DNA of 64,000 bases from Pseudomonas sp. TTU2014-080ASC (GCF_001446935.1 NZ_LKKK01000002.1:682001-746000), one strand, 5' to 3'. Shown: positions 55,468-64,000, counted from the stretch's first letter. The notes: a model not told the origin generated them from the letters alone. Numbers and translations: made by a program.

Positions 55468-56655
55468 ATGCAGATCAGCGATAAACGCAAGGCGATGGCA
55501 GTGCCTGCTGTGCTGCGTTTGGGCTTTCGTCCGTTCTTTCTCTTGGGCACTTTACTGGCGCTAGTGGCGGTGCCGCTGTGGGTTGCTGAACTCAATGGCA
55601 TGCCGCTGCTGCCCGTGCCTGTCGGTGGCTGGTTGGCGTGGCATCGGCATGAGCTGGTGTTCGGCTTCGCCGGGGCCATCATTGCCGGTTTTCTGTTGAC
55701 GGCGGTACAGACTTGGACCGGCCAGGCGAGTGTGTCTGGCCGGCCATTGGCGGTGCTGGTGCTGATCTGGTTGCTGGCGCGACTGGCCTGGTGGATGGAA
55801 ACCAGTTGGTTGTTGCTGGCGTTCAATGCGCTGTTTCTTCTGGCAGTGGCCGCAACGATGGGGCGCCTGCTCTGGCGTGTGCGGCAGGTTCGCAACTATC
55901 CCACCGTTGTCCTGCTGCTGTTGCTCTGTGCCGCTGATGTACTGACTTTGCTGGGTGTGCAGGATGGCAACGAGGCCTGGCAGCGACAGGGCACGCAGGC
56001 GGCCATCTGGTTGGTGGCAGGGATGATGAGCTTGATCGGCGGGCGAGTGATTCCCTTCTTTACTCAGCGTGGCCTTTCCCGCCCGGCTCAGGTTAAAGCC
56101 TGGCCTTGGCTGGATTGGTCGCTGTTAGCCGGCAGTGTGCTGGTTGCCGTGCTCACGGCCAGTGGTCTTTTACTTGATGCGAATTGGTGGGCAGGGCTGC
56201 TCTTCGCAGGCCTGAGTCTGGGCCACGGAATGCGCTTGGTGCGTTGGTTTGATGGCGGGCTGCTGCGGGTGCCTTTGCTGTGGTCGCTGCATATTGCCTA
56301 TGCCTGGATGGTGGTGGCCTGTGTTGGTCTGGCTGCCTGGCATTTCGGTGCGCCGCTGGTGCCGAGCCAAGCGCTGCATGGGCTTACAGTTGGAGCCATG
56401 GGCGGGCTTATTCTGGCAATGCTGGCGCGGGTTTCATTGGGGCATACCGGACGTCCGCTGCAACTGCCTCGCGCCTTCGCTCTGGCGTTTGTCTTGCTGA
56501 ATCTGGCTGCTGTGGCACGGGTGTTTGGTGTGTCGCTGGTGTATCAGCCGGCGCTGTGGCTGGCGACTGCAGGTTGGGTGTTGGCGTTTCTGCAGTTTGT
56601 CATCTGCTATGGGCCGATGCTGTGCAGGAGCCGGGCGGACGGGCATCCGGGGTAA
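55468..56655 (+). CDS. nnrS: NnrS family membrane protein
   Basis: This 395-residue protein has about 12 membrane helices and matches the NnrS family, whose members bind haem and copper and protect cells from nitric oxide: VLRLGFRPFFLLGTLLALVAVPLW, WLAWHRHELVFGFAGAIIAGFLLTAVQTW, LSLGHGMRLVRWFDGGL and WHFGAPLVPSQALHGLTVGAMGGLILAMLARVSLGHTGR. Conserved His residues in WHRHE, LGHGM, ALHGL and LGHTGR could bind metal. It is preceded by an FNR-type box. Confidence 0.93.
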   Translation: MQISDKRKAMAVPAVLRLGFRPFFLLGTLLALVAVPLWVAELNGMPLLPVPVGGWLAWHRHELVFGFAGAIIAGFLLTAVQTWTGQASVSGRPLAVLVLIWLLARLAWWMETSWLLLAFNALFLLAVAATMGRLLWRVRQVRNYPTVVLLLLLCAADVLTLLGVQDGNEAWQRQGTQAAIWLVAGMMSLIGGRVIPFFTQRGLSRPAQVKAWPWLDWSLLAGSVLVAVLTASGLLLDANWWAGLLFAGLSLGHGMRLVRWFDGGLLRVPLLWSLHIAYAWMVVACVGLAAWHFGAPLVPSQALHGLTVGAMGGLILAMLARVSLGHTGRPLQLPRAFALAFVLLNLAAVARVFGVSLVYQPALWLATAGWVLAFLQFVICYGPMLCRSRADGHPG

Positions 56656-56685
56656 ACGAATCGGGCTTGTACAAGGAGTGACGTA

Positions 56686-57126
56686 TTGACCTACCTGCTG
56701 CTGAATATCATCCACCTGGCTGCGGCCGCGTTCTTTATCGGTGGCGTGTTCTTTGAGGTGATGATTCTCTCCCGCGCTGCACGACAACTGGATGCTGCAA
56801 CCCGTGAGCGTTTATCCAAAGCCGTCGGGCAGCGGGCACGCAAGGTGATGCATTGGGTCGTGTTGGCCTTGTACGGCGCAGGTGTTGGACTGGCCTGGCA
56901 TTACCGGGGTGTTCTGAAGGATCCGTTTACCAGCAGTATTGGCCTGTTGATGAGCCTGAAGATTGTGCTGGCGCTGAGCATCCTCGGGCATTTTCTGCTG
57001 GTGGTCTTTCTGATGCGTACAGGGCGGTCAACGCCCGCCCGCTCGCGGATGATCCACCTCAGTGTGTTGTCGCAAATGTTGCTGATTCTGTTTTTGGCCA
57101 AGGCCATGTTTATGCTGCAGCTCTAA
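56686..57126 (+). CDS. Four-helix membrane protein (CopD-like)
   Basis: This 146-residue membrane protein starts at a TTG (56686) with AAGGAG 8 bp upstream. It has four predicted helices, with His10 in LNIIHLAAAAFFIGGVFFEVMIL and further histidines in VMHWVVLAL and ILGHFLLVV. The pattern resembles CopD-type or cytochrome-b-like proteins. It lies 30 bp after nnrS, so the two are probably cotranscribed, and may act with it in haem or metal binding. Function is not established. Confidence 0.75.
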   Translation: MTYLLLNIIHLAAAAFFIGGVFFEVMILSRAARQLDAATRERLSKAVGQRARKVMHWVVLALYGAGVGLAWHYRGVLKDPFTSSIGLLMSLKIVLALSILGHFLLVVFLMRTGRSTPARSRMIHLSVLSQMLLILFLAKAMFMLQL

Positions 57127-57131
57127 CGCTT

Positions 57132-58520
57132 TCAGCACTTACGTGGCTTAGGTTTGTAGAGAAACAGCAAGGTGGTAAACACACTGACCACGCCCAGCCC
57201 GATATAGGCGCAGGCGAATGCGTCCATGACCGTGGCTTGAGGCCAGGCCCCTTCAGACGGGTTGAACAGGGTCAGGAAGGCACCGGCTATCGAAACCGCC
57301 AGGCCAATAGCCAGTTGGATGGTGACCGACATCAGGCTGGTACCGCTGCTGGCCTGTTGGCTGTCCAGATCAGTCAGGGTGAAGGTGCTCAGGGCCGTGA
57401 ACTGGATGTACATCGACATGCCGATCAGCGAGAGCAGCAAGAGCAGCCATGCCAGGTGTGTATCCGTCGTAATCAGGGACATGGCGGCAATCATGAAGCC
57501 CTGAACAAAGGTGTTACAGGCCAGCACTTTGCGGTAGCCGAAATGCTTGATCAGCCATGTCAGCAACGGTTTGCTGGCCATGCCGGCCAAGGTCAGCGGG
57601 ATCATGCTCATGCCTGCTACTGACGGCGAATAGCCCAGCCCGACTTGCATCATCAGTGGCGTCAAAAAGGGCATGGCCGAACTGCCCAGGCGTGACAGCA
57701 GGTTGCCGAGAATACCGATGCTGAAGCTGGGTACTTTGAACAACGTCAGGCTGAACAGTGGATGCTTTTTGCGCGAGGCGTGCAGGTAATACAACACCAG
57801 CGCCACCACGCCGCTGATCATCATCCAGTAGGGTTGAAGGAAGCTTGGGTGAGCCAGGCTCTCCAGAGTGAAGATGACCGACAGTGTGAGCGCGCCAAAC
57901 AAGGCGAAGCCGACAAAGTCGAAGCCCCAGGATTTTTCCGGGCGCAGGTTGGGCATTAAACGGTAACTGGCAATTGCACCGATCAGGCCAATGGGCAGGT
58001 TAATTGCGAAGATCCACCGCCAGTTGGCGTACTCCACCAGCCAGCCGCCTACCGTCGGGCCAATCAGTGGGCCGACCAGGCCGGGCAGGGTGACGAAACC
58101 CATAATCCTGACCAGCTCGCTGCGCGGGTAAGCGCGCAGCACCACTAAGCGTCCCACGGGCATCATCATCGCGCCACCGGTGGCCTGAATCACCCGCGAC
58201 ACCAGCAGGCTGTTGTAGGTGTCGGCAAAGGTGCATAGCAGCGAGCCGGTGCAGAACAGCAATATGGCGCCGAAAAATACCCGCCGTGTACCGTATTTGT
58301 CGGCCAGCCAACCCGAAGCGGGAATCAGAATGGCGACGGTAATCAGATAGGCCAGCACAAGGCCGTGCATGCGCAGCGGGTCTTCGCCCAGTTCGTGGGC
58401 GATTGCCGGCAGTGCCGTGTTAAGAATGGTGCCATCCAATGCCTGCATGAAAAACGCAACAGCGACCAACCAAGGCAGCATTCGGGCGGTGCGAGGATCA
58501 AGAATGGAATGAGCAGTCAC
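57132..58520 (-). CDS. DHA2-type MFS multidrug transporter (MdtD-like)
   Basis: This 462-residue transporter begins at a GTG (58520; VTAHSILDPRTARMLPWLVAVAFFMQALDGTILNTALP). It shows the 14-helix DHA2 pattern with motif A (GWLADKYGTRRVF) and motif C-like LPGLVGPLIGPTVGG. It resembles MdtD. The open frame extends 54 codons farther upstream, into the hpaI-like gene's terminator, but those residues are not transporter-like. It converges on the small membrane protein with a 5-bp gap. Confidence 0.88.
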   Translation of the reverse strand: MTAHSILDPRTARMLPWLVAVAFFMQALDGTILNTALPAIAHELGEDPLRMHGLVLAYLITVAILIPASGWLADKYGTRRVFFGAILLFCTGSLLCTFADTYNSLLVSRVIQATGGAMMMPVGRLVVLRAYPRSELVRIMGFVTLPGLVGPLIGPTVGGWLVEYANWRWIFAINLPIGLIGAIASYRLMPNLRPEKSWGFDFVGFALFGALTLSVIFTLESLAHPSFLQPYWMMISGVVALVLYYLHASRKKHPLFSLTLFKVPSFSIGILGNLLSRLGSSAMPFLTPLMMQVGLGYSPSVAGMSMIPLTLAGMASKPLLTWLIKHFGYRKVLACNTFVQGFMIAAMSLITTDTHLAWLLLLLSLIGMSMYIQFTALSTFTLTDLDSQQASSGTSLMSVTIQLAIGLAVSIAGAFLTLFNPSEGAWPQATVMDAFACAYIGLGVVSVFTTLLFLYKPKPRKC

Positions 58521-58545
58521 GTCTAACCTGTGTGCGGCAGTGGAA

Positions 58546-58576
58546 AAGAAAAAAGGCCACACGGGTGAGTGTGGCC
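58546..58576 (-). terminator. Terminator of the meta-cleavage operon
   Basis: GGCCACAC, loop GGGTGA and GTGTGGCC form a stem that on the minus strand is followed by TTTTTTCTTTT. It ends the operon 9 bp after the hpaI-like stop and 26 bp before the MFS start. Confidence 0.9.
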
Positions 58577-58584
58577 GTAGAGCG

Positions 58585-59418
58585 TCAGTAGCCCGAGCTT
58601 GGAGCAGGTGTCGCGCTGGGTGCTTCTTTGAATTTAGCCAGTAATCCCTTCGCTGCACTGTTAAGCAGTGAGGTATCGACACCGACGGCGACGAACTGCG
58701 CGCCCAGGCTCAGGTAGTGCTTAGCCCGTTGCTCGTTGGCGCACAGGATACCTGCTGCCTTACCGGCTTTGCGAATGCGCGCAATAGCATCATCAATCAC
58801 CGCGCAGACTTCCGGGTGGTCAACCTGCCCGGCAAAGCCCATGGAGGCGGACAGGTCAGACGGGCCGATAAACACGCCGTCAACGCCCGGTGTGGCGGCA
58901 ATAGCATCCAGGTTGGTGATGGCCTCGACGGTTTCCACCTGAACTAGCAGGCACACCTGCTCGTTGGCTTCCTGAATGTAATTGCTGAAACGGTGCCAGC
59001 GCGATGAGCGGGAAATGCCGCTGCCCATGCCGCGAATGCCCTCTGGCGGATAACGCATGGCGCGTACTGCATCCTGCGCTTGTTCGGCGGTGTCGATCAT
59101 CGGCAGCAGCAGGGTTTGTGCGCCGATATCCAGATACTGTTTAACCAGCACCGGGTCGGCCACCGGCAAGCGCACCACTGGGTGCGAGTCGACGCTGCCC
59201 GGCACCGCATGCACGGCGCTGCTGATGGCTTGCAGCTGCGTCAGGGTGCTGCGCACATCGTTGGGTACGTGCTCATTGTCGATCAGCAGCCAGTCGTAGC
59301 CCACGCCGCCCATAATCTCAGCGGCATAGCTGTCGGCAAGGCCCAGCCACAAACCAATCTGCGGTTTGCCTTCGGCCAGCGCCTGCTTGAACGGGTTGTG
59401 TAAACGTGGAGTGCTCAT
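58585..59418 (-). CDS. hpaI: HpaI-like 4-hydroxy-2-oxo-acid aldolase (class II)
   Basis: This 277-residue metal-dependent aldolase splits 4-hydroxy-2-oxoheptane-1,7-dioate or similar acids to pyruvate and an aldehyde. HpcH/HpaI features are catalytic His50 (IDNEHVPND), Arg83 (VVRLP), metal ligands Glu162 (VQVETVEA) and Asp188 ([11 protein letters not shown]), and [16 protein letters not shown] small extra segment before Arg83 (AVPGSVDSH) is present. It is last of four catabolic genes. Substrate is likely set by the preceding hydrolase rather than homoprotocatechuate. Confidence 0.9.
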   Translation of the reverse strand: MSTPRLHNPFKQALAEGKPQIGLWLGLADSYAAEIMGGVGYDWLLIDNEHVPNDVRSTLTQLQAISSAVHAVPGSVDSHPVVRLPVADPVLVKQYLDIGAQTLLLPMIDTAEQAQDAVRAMRYPPEGIRGMGSGISRSSRWHRFSNYIQEANEQVCLLVQVETVEAITNLDAIAATPGVDGVFIGPSDLSASMGFAGQVDHPEVCAVIDDAIARIRKAGKAAGILCANEQRAKHYLSLGAQFVAVGVDTSLLNSAAKGLLAKFKEAPSATPAPSSGY

Positions 59419-59429
59419 GAACAGCCTCC

Positions 59430-60233
59430 TTAAACAAAGCGGAACGAGATGCTGCCCAGTGGGCCGTAATCTGCATGGAAATGGTCACCGGCAACACCGC
59501 CAACCGGACGGGTGAAGGAGCCTGCCAGCACCACTTGCCCGGCTTCCAGGCCTTCGCCATAAGGGGCCAGTTTGTTCGCCAGCCAGGCCACACCAGTTGC
59601 CGGATGATTGAGCACGGCAGCGGCCACGCCGGACTCTTCGATCACCGAGTTCTTGTACAGCAGGGCGCTGACCCAGCGCAGGTCGACGGCATCCGGCTTG
59701 ACCGGACGACCACCGAGGACGATGCCGGCGTTGGCGGCGTTGTCGGAAATGGTGTCGAACACTTTGCGCGGCGCTTTGGTGTAACGGTCGAACTGCTCAA
59801 TGCGCGAGTCGATGATTTCCAGTGCCGGAACCACGTAATCCGTTGCGGCCAGTACATCGAAGATGGTGACGTTCGGGCCTTTCAGCGGCTTAGCCAGAAT
59901 AAAGGCCAGCTCCACTTCAACTCGCGGGGCGATAAAGCGGGAGACCGGAATGTCGCTGCCCTGGTTGAAGAACATATCGTCCAGCAGGGTGCCGAAATCG
60001 GGCTCGTTGATCTGGCTGCTGATCTGCATGGCGCGGGAGGTCAGGCCGATCTTGTGGCCTTTGATCACGCGGCCTTCAGCCAGCTTGAGCTTCACCCACT
60101 CGCGGGAGATGGCGTAGCCGTCTTCGATGGTCATCTCCGGGTAACGCTTGGAGAAGTGTTCGGTCTGGGTGCGATCTTGTTCGGCGCGGTGCAGTTCAGC
60201 GGCCAGTTCGGTGATCAGGGCTTGGTCGAGCAT
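59430..60233 (-). CDS. hpaH: HpaH/MhpD-like 2-oxo-alkenoate hydratase
   Basis: This 267-residue hydratase adds water to a 2-oxo-4-enoate product of meta-cleavage. It has HpaH-type blocks [57 protein letters not shown], the Glu-rich metal site [10 protein letters not shown] and [14 protein letters not shown]. Length equals E. coli HpaH (267). It precedes the aldolase gene by 11 bp. Named by similarity; the actual substrate in this operon is open. Confidence 0.9.
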   Translation of the reverse strand: MLDQALITELAAELHRAEQDRTQTEHFSKRYPEMTIEDGYAISREWVKLKLAEGRVIKGHKIGLTSRAMQISSQINEPDFGTLLDDMFFNQGSDIPVSRFIAPRVEVELAFILAKPLKGPNVTIFDVLAATDYVVPALEIIDSRIEQFDRYTKAPRKVFDTISDNAANAGIVLGGRPVKPDAVDLRWVSALLYKNSVIEESGVAAAVLNHPATGVAWLANKLAPYGEGLEAGQVVLAGSFTRPVGGVAGDHFHADYGPLGSISFRFV

Positions 60234-60265
60234 GGGGGAATCCTTATTACAAAACGCTGATCAAA

Positions 60266-61129
60266 TCAGGCGTTGAGAAATTCGATAGCGGCGCTGTTGA
60301 AGCGCTCGGCCTGTTCGTAATGCGCCCAGATACGGCACTCAGGGATTTCGATCAGGGTGGCGTTAGGCGCCAGCTCAGCGATCTTGCGGGCGTTATCCAC
60401 AAACATGTGTTGGATGCTCACCGCAGCGGTAACCAGCACCGGGGTTTGCAGGGCGCGCCACTGATCGTGAGTGAGGAACTGCTCAGGCTGCGCCGAGGAC
60501 ATCATGTTGGCCATGCGTGTTTGCAGGTTGTCGCACTCGTAGCAATCCAGACGGGCGCTGACCAAGTCGGGAATCAGGCTCTTTTCCGGGTTGTAGAACA
60601 GCGCGGAGACGATCTTCTCGACGTTTTCCCAGGTCAGGTTTTCAGTAGCTGCACCGCGACGCTCTTTAACGCCGGAGATGAATTTGCCGACTTCTTCCTC
60701 GTTCACCACGATGGCGCCGGGGGAGACCATCACCACTTTATTGACCCGCTCCGGGTGGTGGTGAGCCATGTGAATGGCAATCGCCGAGCCCAGTGCCACA
60801 CCAATAAAGGACGCCTTGTCGATATTCATGGCATCCATAAAGTCGCGCACGTGGGTGCGGTACACGCTTGGGGTGTACGGATAGTCCGGCGCTTCGGTCA
60901 GGCCGTTGCCCATCATGTCCACGGCAATCACGCGGAAGTGTTCAGACAGTACGGCAATGTTGGCGCAGAAGTATTCCAGGCTGCCGGTCGCACCGTGCAG
61001 CAGGATCACCACTGGCGCATCGGCTTTGCCTGCTTCCAGGTAGCGGGTGCTGACGCCTTTAACGTCGATCCAGGCCAGTTGATGTGGGGTGCGGAACAGG
61101 TGTTTCCAGATGCTTTGGTAATTGTTCAT
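60266..61129 (-). CDS. Alpha/beta hydrolase paralogue with all triad residues replaced
   Basis: This 287-residue protein is a close paralogue of the MhpC-like hydrolase encoded next (both open MNNY-SIWK-LFRTPH). Fold motifs are intact (VILLHGATGSLEYFCANI, oxyanion His-Gly, FRVIAVDMMGNG), but the nucleophile elbow reads GVALGS with Ala112 for Ser, the acid position is Ser238 (AAVSIQ) for Asp, and the histidine position is Ile267 (ECRIWAH) for His. I checked the codons: GCA and ATC are unambiguous. It cannot use normal hydrolase chemistry. It may be a scaffold or regulatory partner, use a different mechanism, or be drifting. Confidence 0.88.
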   Translation of the reverse strand: MNNYQSIWKHLFRTPHQLAWIDVKGVSTRYLEAGKADAPVVILLHGATGSLEYFCANIAVLSEHFRVIAVDMMGNGLTEAPDYPYTPSVYRTHVRDFMDAMNIDKASFIGVALGSAIAIHMAHHHPERVNKVVMVSPGAIVVNEEEVGKFISGVKERRGAATENLTWENVEKIVSALFYNPEKSLIPDLVSARLDCYECDNLQTRMANMMSSAQPEQFLTHDQWRALQTPVLVTAAVSIQHMFVDNARKIAELAPNATLIEIPECRIWAHYEQAERFNSAAIEFLNA

Positions 61130-61207
61130 AAGGTGTCTCGCAAGGCGTGGCCGACGCGTGTGACAACACAGGCGACGGCACTTGATCTGTTCTGATGCGT
61201 GCCGGAC

Positions 61208-62068
61208 TCAGCGCTTGAGGAAGTTGATGCTCAGTTCATTAAAGGCATCGGGTTGCTCAAACTGCGCCCAGTGATCGCAGCCGGTCATTTCCAGCAGTTC
61301 GACGTTCGGCGCAGTTTCGGCAATGGCGTAGGCGTTGCGCAGGAACATATTCGGCGCATCAACAGCGGCAATGCTCAGCATCGGTTGTTTCAGGCTGCGC
61401 CACTGTTCGGGTTTTAGGTCCTGGCCACCGAGGCTGAAGGCCAGCAGGCGCGGCATGGCGTCCTGCATGCGTGGGTCTTGGTAGATGTCCAGGCGGATGG
61501 CGATCAGGTCGTCGATCAGGTCTTCAGGCTTGAGCATCAGGCCGCTCATGGCTGCCTTGACGGTTTCCCAGGTTGGAGTCGTGGCAGCGGCACTGCGGCG
61601 TTTGCGTACGCCTTCGGCCACGCGGCGTTCTTCTTCGGCATCGACAATAATGCCGGCCGGTGCGATCAGGATCAGTTTATTGATGCGCTCAGGTACGTTG
61701 TATGCCACCTGCGCGGCCACCCAGGAGCCCAGCGAAACACCCACCAAGGATGCGCTCTGGACGCCAACAGCATCCATAAAGCCTTGCACGTGCTCAGCGT
61801 AGTTAGGGATCAGATAATCATAGGCAGGTTTATCGGTCGCGCCGCAGCCGAGCATGTCGATACCAAACACATGGAAGTGTTCGGCATAGGCCGCATAGTT
61901 GGCGCAGAAGTTTTCCAGGCTGCCGGCGGTGCCGTGCAGAAAGATAACCACTGGTGCGCCGGGTTTGCCCGCTTCCAGATAGCGGGTGTTAACGCCGTTG
62001 ACGTCAACCATATTGAGGCGGTGCGGGGTGCGGAACAGATACTTCCAGATGCTTTTGTAATTGTTCAT
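61208..62068 (-). CDS. MhpC-like C-C bond hydrolase
   Basis: This 286-residue alpha/beta hydrolase matches meta-cleavage C-C hydrolases such as MhpC. The triad is intact: Ser112 in VGVSLGSWVA, Asp237 in AAVDAPN and His266 in CDHWAQFEQ; the Asp to His distance of 29 equals the MhpC spacing to within one residue. The ATG at 62068 is used; an upstream start lacks support. It is the first gene of the operon, directly downstream of an MhpR-like palindrome (62207-62223). Confidence 0.92.
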   Translation of the reverse strand: MNNYKSIWKYLFRTPHRLNMVDVNGVNTRYLEAGKPGAPVVIFLHGTAGSLENFCANYAAYAEHFHVFGIDMLGCGATDKPAYDYLIPNYAEHVQGFMDAVGVQSASLVGVSLGSWVAAQVAYNVPERINKLILIAPAGIIVDAEEERRVAEGVRKRRSAAATTPTWETVKAAMSGLMLKPEDLIDDLIAIRLDIYQDPRMQDAMPRLLAFSLGGQDLKPEQWRSLKQPMLSIAAVDAPNMFLRNAYAIAETAPNVELLEMTGCDHWAQFEQPDAFNELSINFLKR

Positions 62069-62206
62069 AGCTGACCTTGAAGCTAAGGGTAGCGCGCCCC
62101 GCATGCAGATAAGGGCGCGAATTACCTGAGGAAAACTGATGCTGATTAGGGCATGTTCCGACAGTAGCCAAGGGGGTCAGGCGGAGGCAACGAAAACCGT
62201 ATTTTA

Positions 62207-62223
62207 TGTGCACTAAGTGCACA
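62207..62223. promoter_or_regulatory. MhpR-like operator upstream of the hydrolase operon
   Basis: TGTGCACTAAGTGCACA is a near-perfect palindrome matching the E. coli MhpR operator GGTGCACCTGGTGCACA at 13 of 17 positions. It lies immediately past the IclR gene stop and 139 bp before the hydrolase ATG. Confidence 0.7.
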
Positions 62224-62224
62224 A

Positions 62225-63070
62225 TTAGTTGAGGTCTTCGGCCTCTTCGAACAGGTTATTGGTGTTGCCGTACTCGAACTGTTTCCAGCACGCCTCAATT
62301 TGCCCGACGGCATCTTTGAGCATCGGCAGATAGCGCTTGGCGGCGTCTTGAATGGTCATGGCCTTGGCCACGTACACAAGGCTCAAACAAGCAGCTACTT
62401 TTTCCCCGTTGAATACGGGCAGGGCGATGGCTGCAATACGCTTTTCAGACTGCCAGTGAGCGTAGTTTTCACCGTAGCCAGTTTTGCGTGTGTGCTCGAT
62501 CAGGCGGCGGATGTAAGTCTCGTCGCGGGCCAATGCGCCTTCCTCGTCTTCGCGGGCGCGCAGCAGGTCCAGAATCGCTTCACGCTCATCGTCCGGGCAG
62601 AAGCTGATGTAGGCGCGTCCAACGGAGGTGTAGAGCATGGGCAGGCGTCTGCCGATCATGGCCTGGTTAAATGAAAGTCGGCTGAATTTATGGGTGGTTT
62701 CGCGGACCAGCATGGCGTCCACGTCCAGCGTGCACAGGTCAGTTGGCCAATGCACTTTCTGCAGCAGGCTTCCCAGCACCGGTGAGGCAAGGGAGGAAAT
62801 CCACTGTTCGTCGCGGAAACCTTCGCTCAGTTCGCGCACTTTCAGGGTCAACTGATACAGGCTGTCTTCTGAACTGTGGCGCTTGACGTAACCCTCGTGC
62901 TGCAGGGTTTCCAGCAGGCGTCTGACCGTGGTGCGGTGTAGCCCAGTTTCCTGACTCAGTTGGTTAATACTGGCTGAGCCACTGGCGCGACTCATGGCAT
63001 GCAAAACGGCCAGGCCGCGAATCAATCCGCGAACGGATTTGTACTCAGTTTCTTTTTCTTCTTGTGTCAT
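62225..63070 (-). CDS. IclR-family regulator (MhpR-like)
   Basis: This 281-residue IclR-type regulator has the winged HTH (ASINQLSQETGLHRTTVRRLLETLQHEGYVKR) and effector domain (about 100-265). MhpR of E. coli, the activator for hydroxyphenylpropionate genes, belongs to the same family, and operators like that of MhpR flank this gene on both sides. The ATG at 63070 is preferred over a GTG 3 bp upstream. It is divergent from the MhpA-like gene. Confidence 0.88.
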   Translation of the reverse strand: MTQEEKETEYKSVRGLIRGLAVLHAMSRASGSASINQLSQETGLHRTTVRRLLETLQHEGYVKRHSSEDSLYQLTLKVRELSEGFRDEQWISSLASPVLGSLLQKVHWPTDLCTLDVDAMLVRETTHKFSRLSFNQAMIGRRLPMLYTSVGRAYISFCPDDEREAILDLLRAREDEEGALARDETYIRRLIEHTRKTGYGENYAHWQSEKRIAAIALPVFNGEKVAACLSLVYVAKAMTIQDAAKRYLPMLKDAVGQIEACWKQFEYGNTNNLFEEAEDLN

Positions 63071-63361
63071 CACGCATACTCAAAGCTATGTGCATCTAGT
63101 GCACAACTGACGGCTTTCTCATTGCTGCTGTTTTTTTCTTGTTTCTATACTCCGGCCAGACCTTAAAAGTGGCTTGGCCGGTGATGATACACCTCAGTAA
63201 AACATCGACCGACACCGTGTAACTGATACGGCTCAGTCGGTAACGCCAAATCCTTTTCCTGTAACGCATTACAACCAAAGGCGCTTCACCTGACGGTGAG
63301 CTCCGGGGCCGTTATTGCCCTGGGAAAACAGCGGCGCGCCTCACTCTGGCGGAGAACAATA
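63071..63361. other. Divergent promoter region with MhpR-like operator
   Basis: This 291-bp gap between the IclR gene and the MhpA-like gene contains an operator at 63089-63105. No other structure or gene was recognised; GGAG at 63351 is the MhpA ribosome-binding site. Confidence 0.6.
63089..63105. promoter_or_regulatory. MhpR-like operator upstream of the IclR gene and MhpA-like gene
   Basis: TGTGCATCTAGTGCACA matches the MhpR operator GGTGCACCTGGTGCACA at 14 of 17 positions and the other palindrome (62207) at 14 of 17. It lies 19 bp before the IclR ATG, suggesting autoregulation, and 257 bp before the hydroxylase. Confidence 0.7.
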
Positions 63362-64000
63362 ATGACCCAGACCCCACAAAAGCCTAACGAGATAAGCTAT
63401 CAGGCGGAAGTCGTTGTGCTGGGTGCCGGCCCGGTTGGGCTGGCTATTGCAAACTACCTCGGACAAATGGGTGTCGAGGTTCTGGTGATCGAGAAACTCG
63501 ATACCCTGATCGACTACCCACGTGCTATCGGCATCGACGATGAGTCGCTGCGTACCATTCAGTCCTTTGGTTTGGTCGAGCAGGTATTACCGCACACAAC
63601 GCCGTGGCACGCCATGCGTTTTCTGACACCCAAGGGTCGTTGCTTTGCCGACATTCAGCCGATGACCGATGAATTCGGTTGGTCGCGCCGCAACGCGTTC
63701 ATCCAGCCTCAGGTGGATGGCGTGATGTACAAAGGCCTTGGGCGCTTCCCGAATGTGCGCTGCCTGTTCTCCCGCGATATGTACGCATTTTCTCAGGACG
63801 CCACAGGTGTCGACTTGAGCTTGCGTAAGGCCGATGGCACTGAAGAGCGTGTACGCGCCAGCTACCTGGTTGCCTGTGATGGTGGCAACAGCTACGTGCG
63901 CCGCACCCTGAATATTTCCTTCGACGGCAAGACCGCACCGAACCAGTGGATCGTGGTCGACATCGCCAACGACCCGCTGGGTACGCCGAACATTTACCTG
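63362..64000 (+). CDS. MhpA-like 3-(3-hydroxyphenyl)propionate hydroxylase, truncated by window end
   Basis: The first 213 codons are present with no stop. FAD motifs are [29 protein letters not shown] and [38 protein letters not shown] and [12 protein letters not shown] agree with MhpA and its relatives, which hydroxylate 3-hydroxyphenylpropionate or 3-hydroxycinnamate to catechols. The ATG at 63362 has GGAG 7 bp before. It is the first gene of a divergent operon whose remainder, perhaps a ring-cleaving dioxygenase, is beyond the window. Confidence 0.9.
   Translation, partial: MTQTPQKPNEISYQAEVVVLGAGPVGLAIANYLGQMGVEVLVIEKLDTLIDYPRAIGIDDESLRTIQSFGLVEQVLPHTTPWHAMRFLTPKGRCFADIQPMTDEFGWSRRNAFIQPQVDGVMYKGLGRFPNVRCLFSRDMYAFSQDATGVDLSLRKADGTEERVRASYLVACDGGNSYVRRTLNISFDGKTAPNQWIVVDIANDPLGTPNIYL

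Overview
The window looks like chromosomal DNA of a Pseudomonas species. It is GC-rich and carries the pseudomonad arrangement of ubiD, an RbbA-type exporter, a 5-formyl-THF cyclo-ligase, 6S RNA, zapA, ygfB, pepP, ubiH and ubiI, followed by a large catabolic region for aromatic compounds. No tRNA, rRNA, insertion sequence, prophage or CRISPR array was seen. The last gene (an MhpA-like hydroxylase) is cut by the window end.

Layout. (1) 1-23.2 kb is housekeeping with an insert: ubiD and a ferredoxin-type reductase; a LysR gene divergent from a polyamine-type ABC transporter plus an amidase; a quinone oxidoreductase; a FliL-like secreted protein; an HlyD/RbbA/YhhJ-like exporter; an EVE protein; a 44-residue membrane peptide; folate cyclo-ligase; 6S RNA (ssrS); zapA with a ZapB-like partner; and ygfB-pepP-ubiH-DUF4442-ubiI. 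(2) 23.2-29.7 kb holds a C4-dicarboxylate TRAP transporter (dctPQM) with its two-component system DctBD and a recognisable sigma-54 promoter with twin enhancer-like palindromes. (3) 29.9-31.2 kb has a decayed chemoreceptor gene and rfbC. (4) 31.4-55.2 kb is an apparently complete route from p-cresol to the TCA cycle: PchCF (p-cresol methylhydroxylase) and PchA make 4-hydroxybenzoate, PobA makes protocatechuate, and PcaHG, PcaB, PcaC, PcaD, PcaIJ and PcaF complete the beta-ketoadipate pathway. Regulators PcaQ, PcaR, PobR and a sigma-54 activator, a transporter (PcaT), a chemoreceptor, an outer-membrane protein of the phenol MetA type and azurin lie among them. (5) 55.4-58.5 kb has NnrS with an upstream FNR-type site, a small membrane protein and a multidrug MFS transporter. 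(6) 58.6-64 kb is a second, meta-cleavage-type aromatic cluster: HpaI-like aldolase, HpaH-like hydratase, two tandem MhpC-like hydrolases, an IclR regulator flanked by MhpR-like palindromes, and the start of an MhpA-like hydroxylase.

Most interesting observations: one of the two tandem C-C hydrolase paralogues (60266-61129) has lost all three catalytic triad residues while its neighbour keeps them; PchX carries a twin-arginine signal and is translationally coupled to PchF, which has no signal, suggesting piggy-back export; PcaR-like boxes occur not only at pcaR and pcaI but also in the pobR-pobA gap and before the pch regulator; PcaQ-type palindromes sit before pcaQ and pcaH; and an AFG1/ZapE-type ATPase is embedded in the pca genes.
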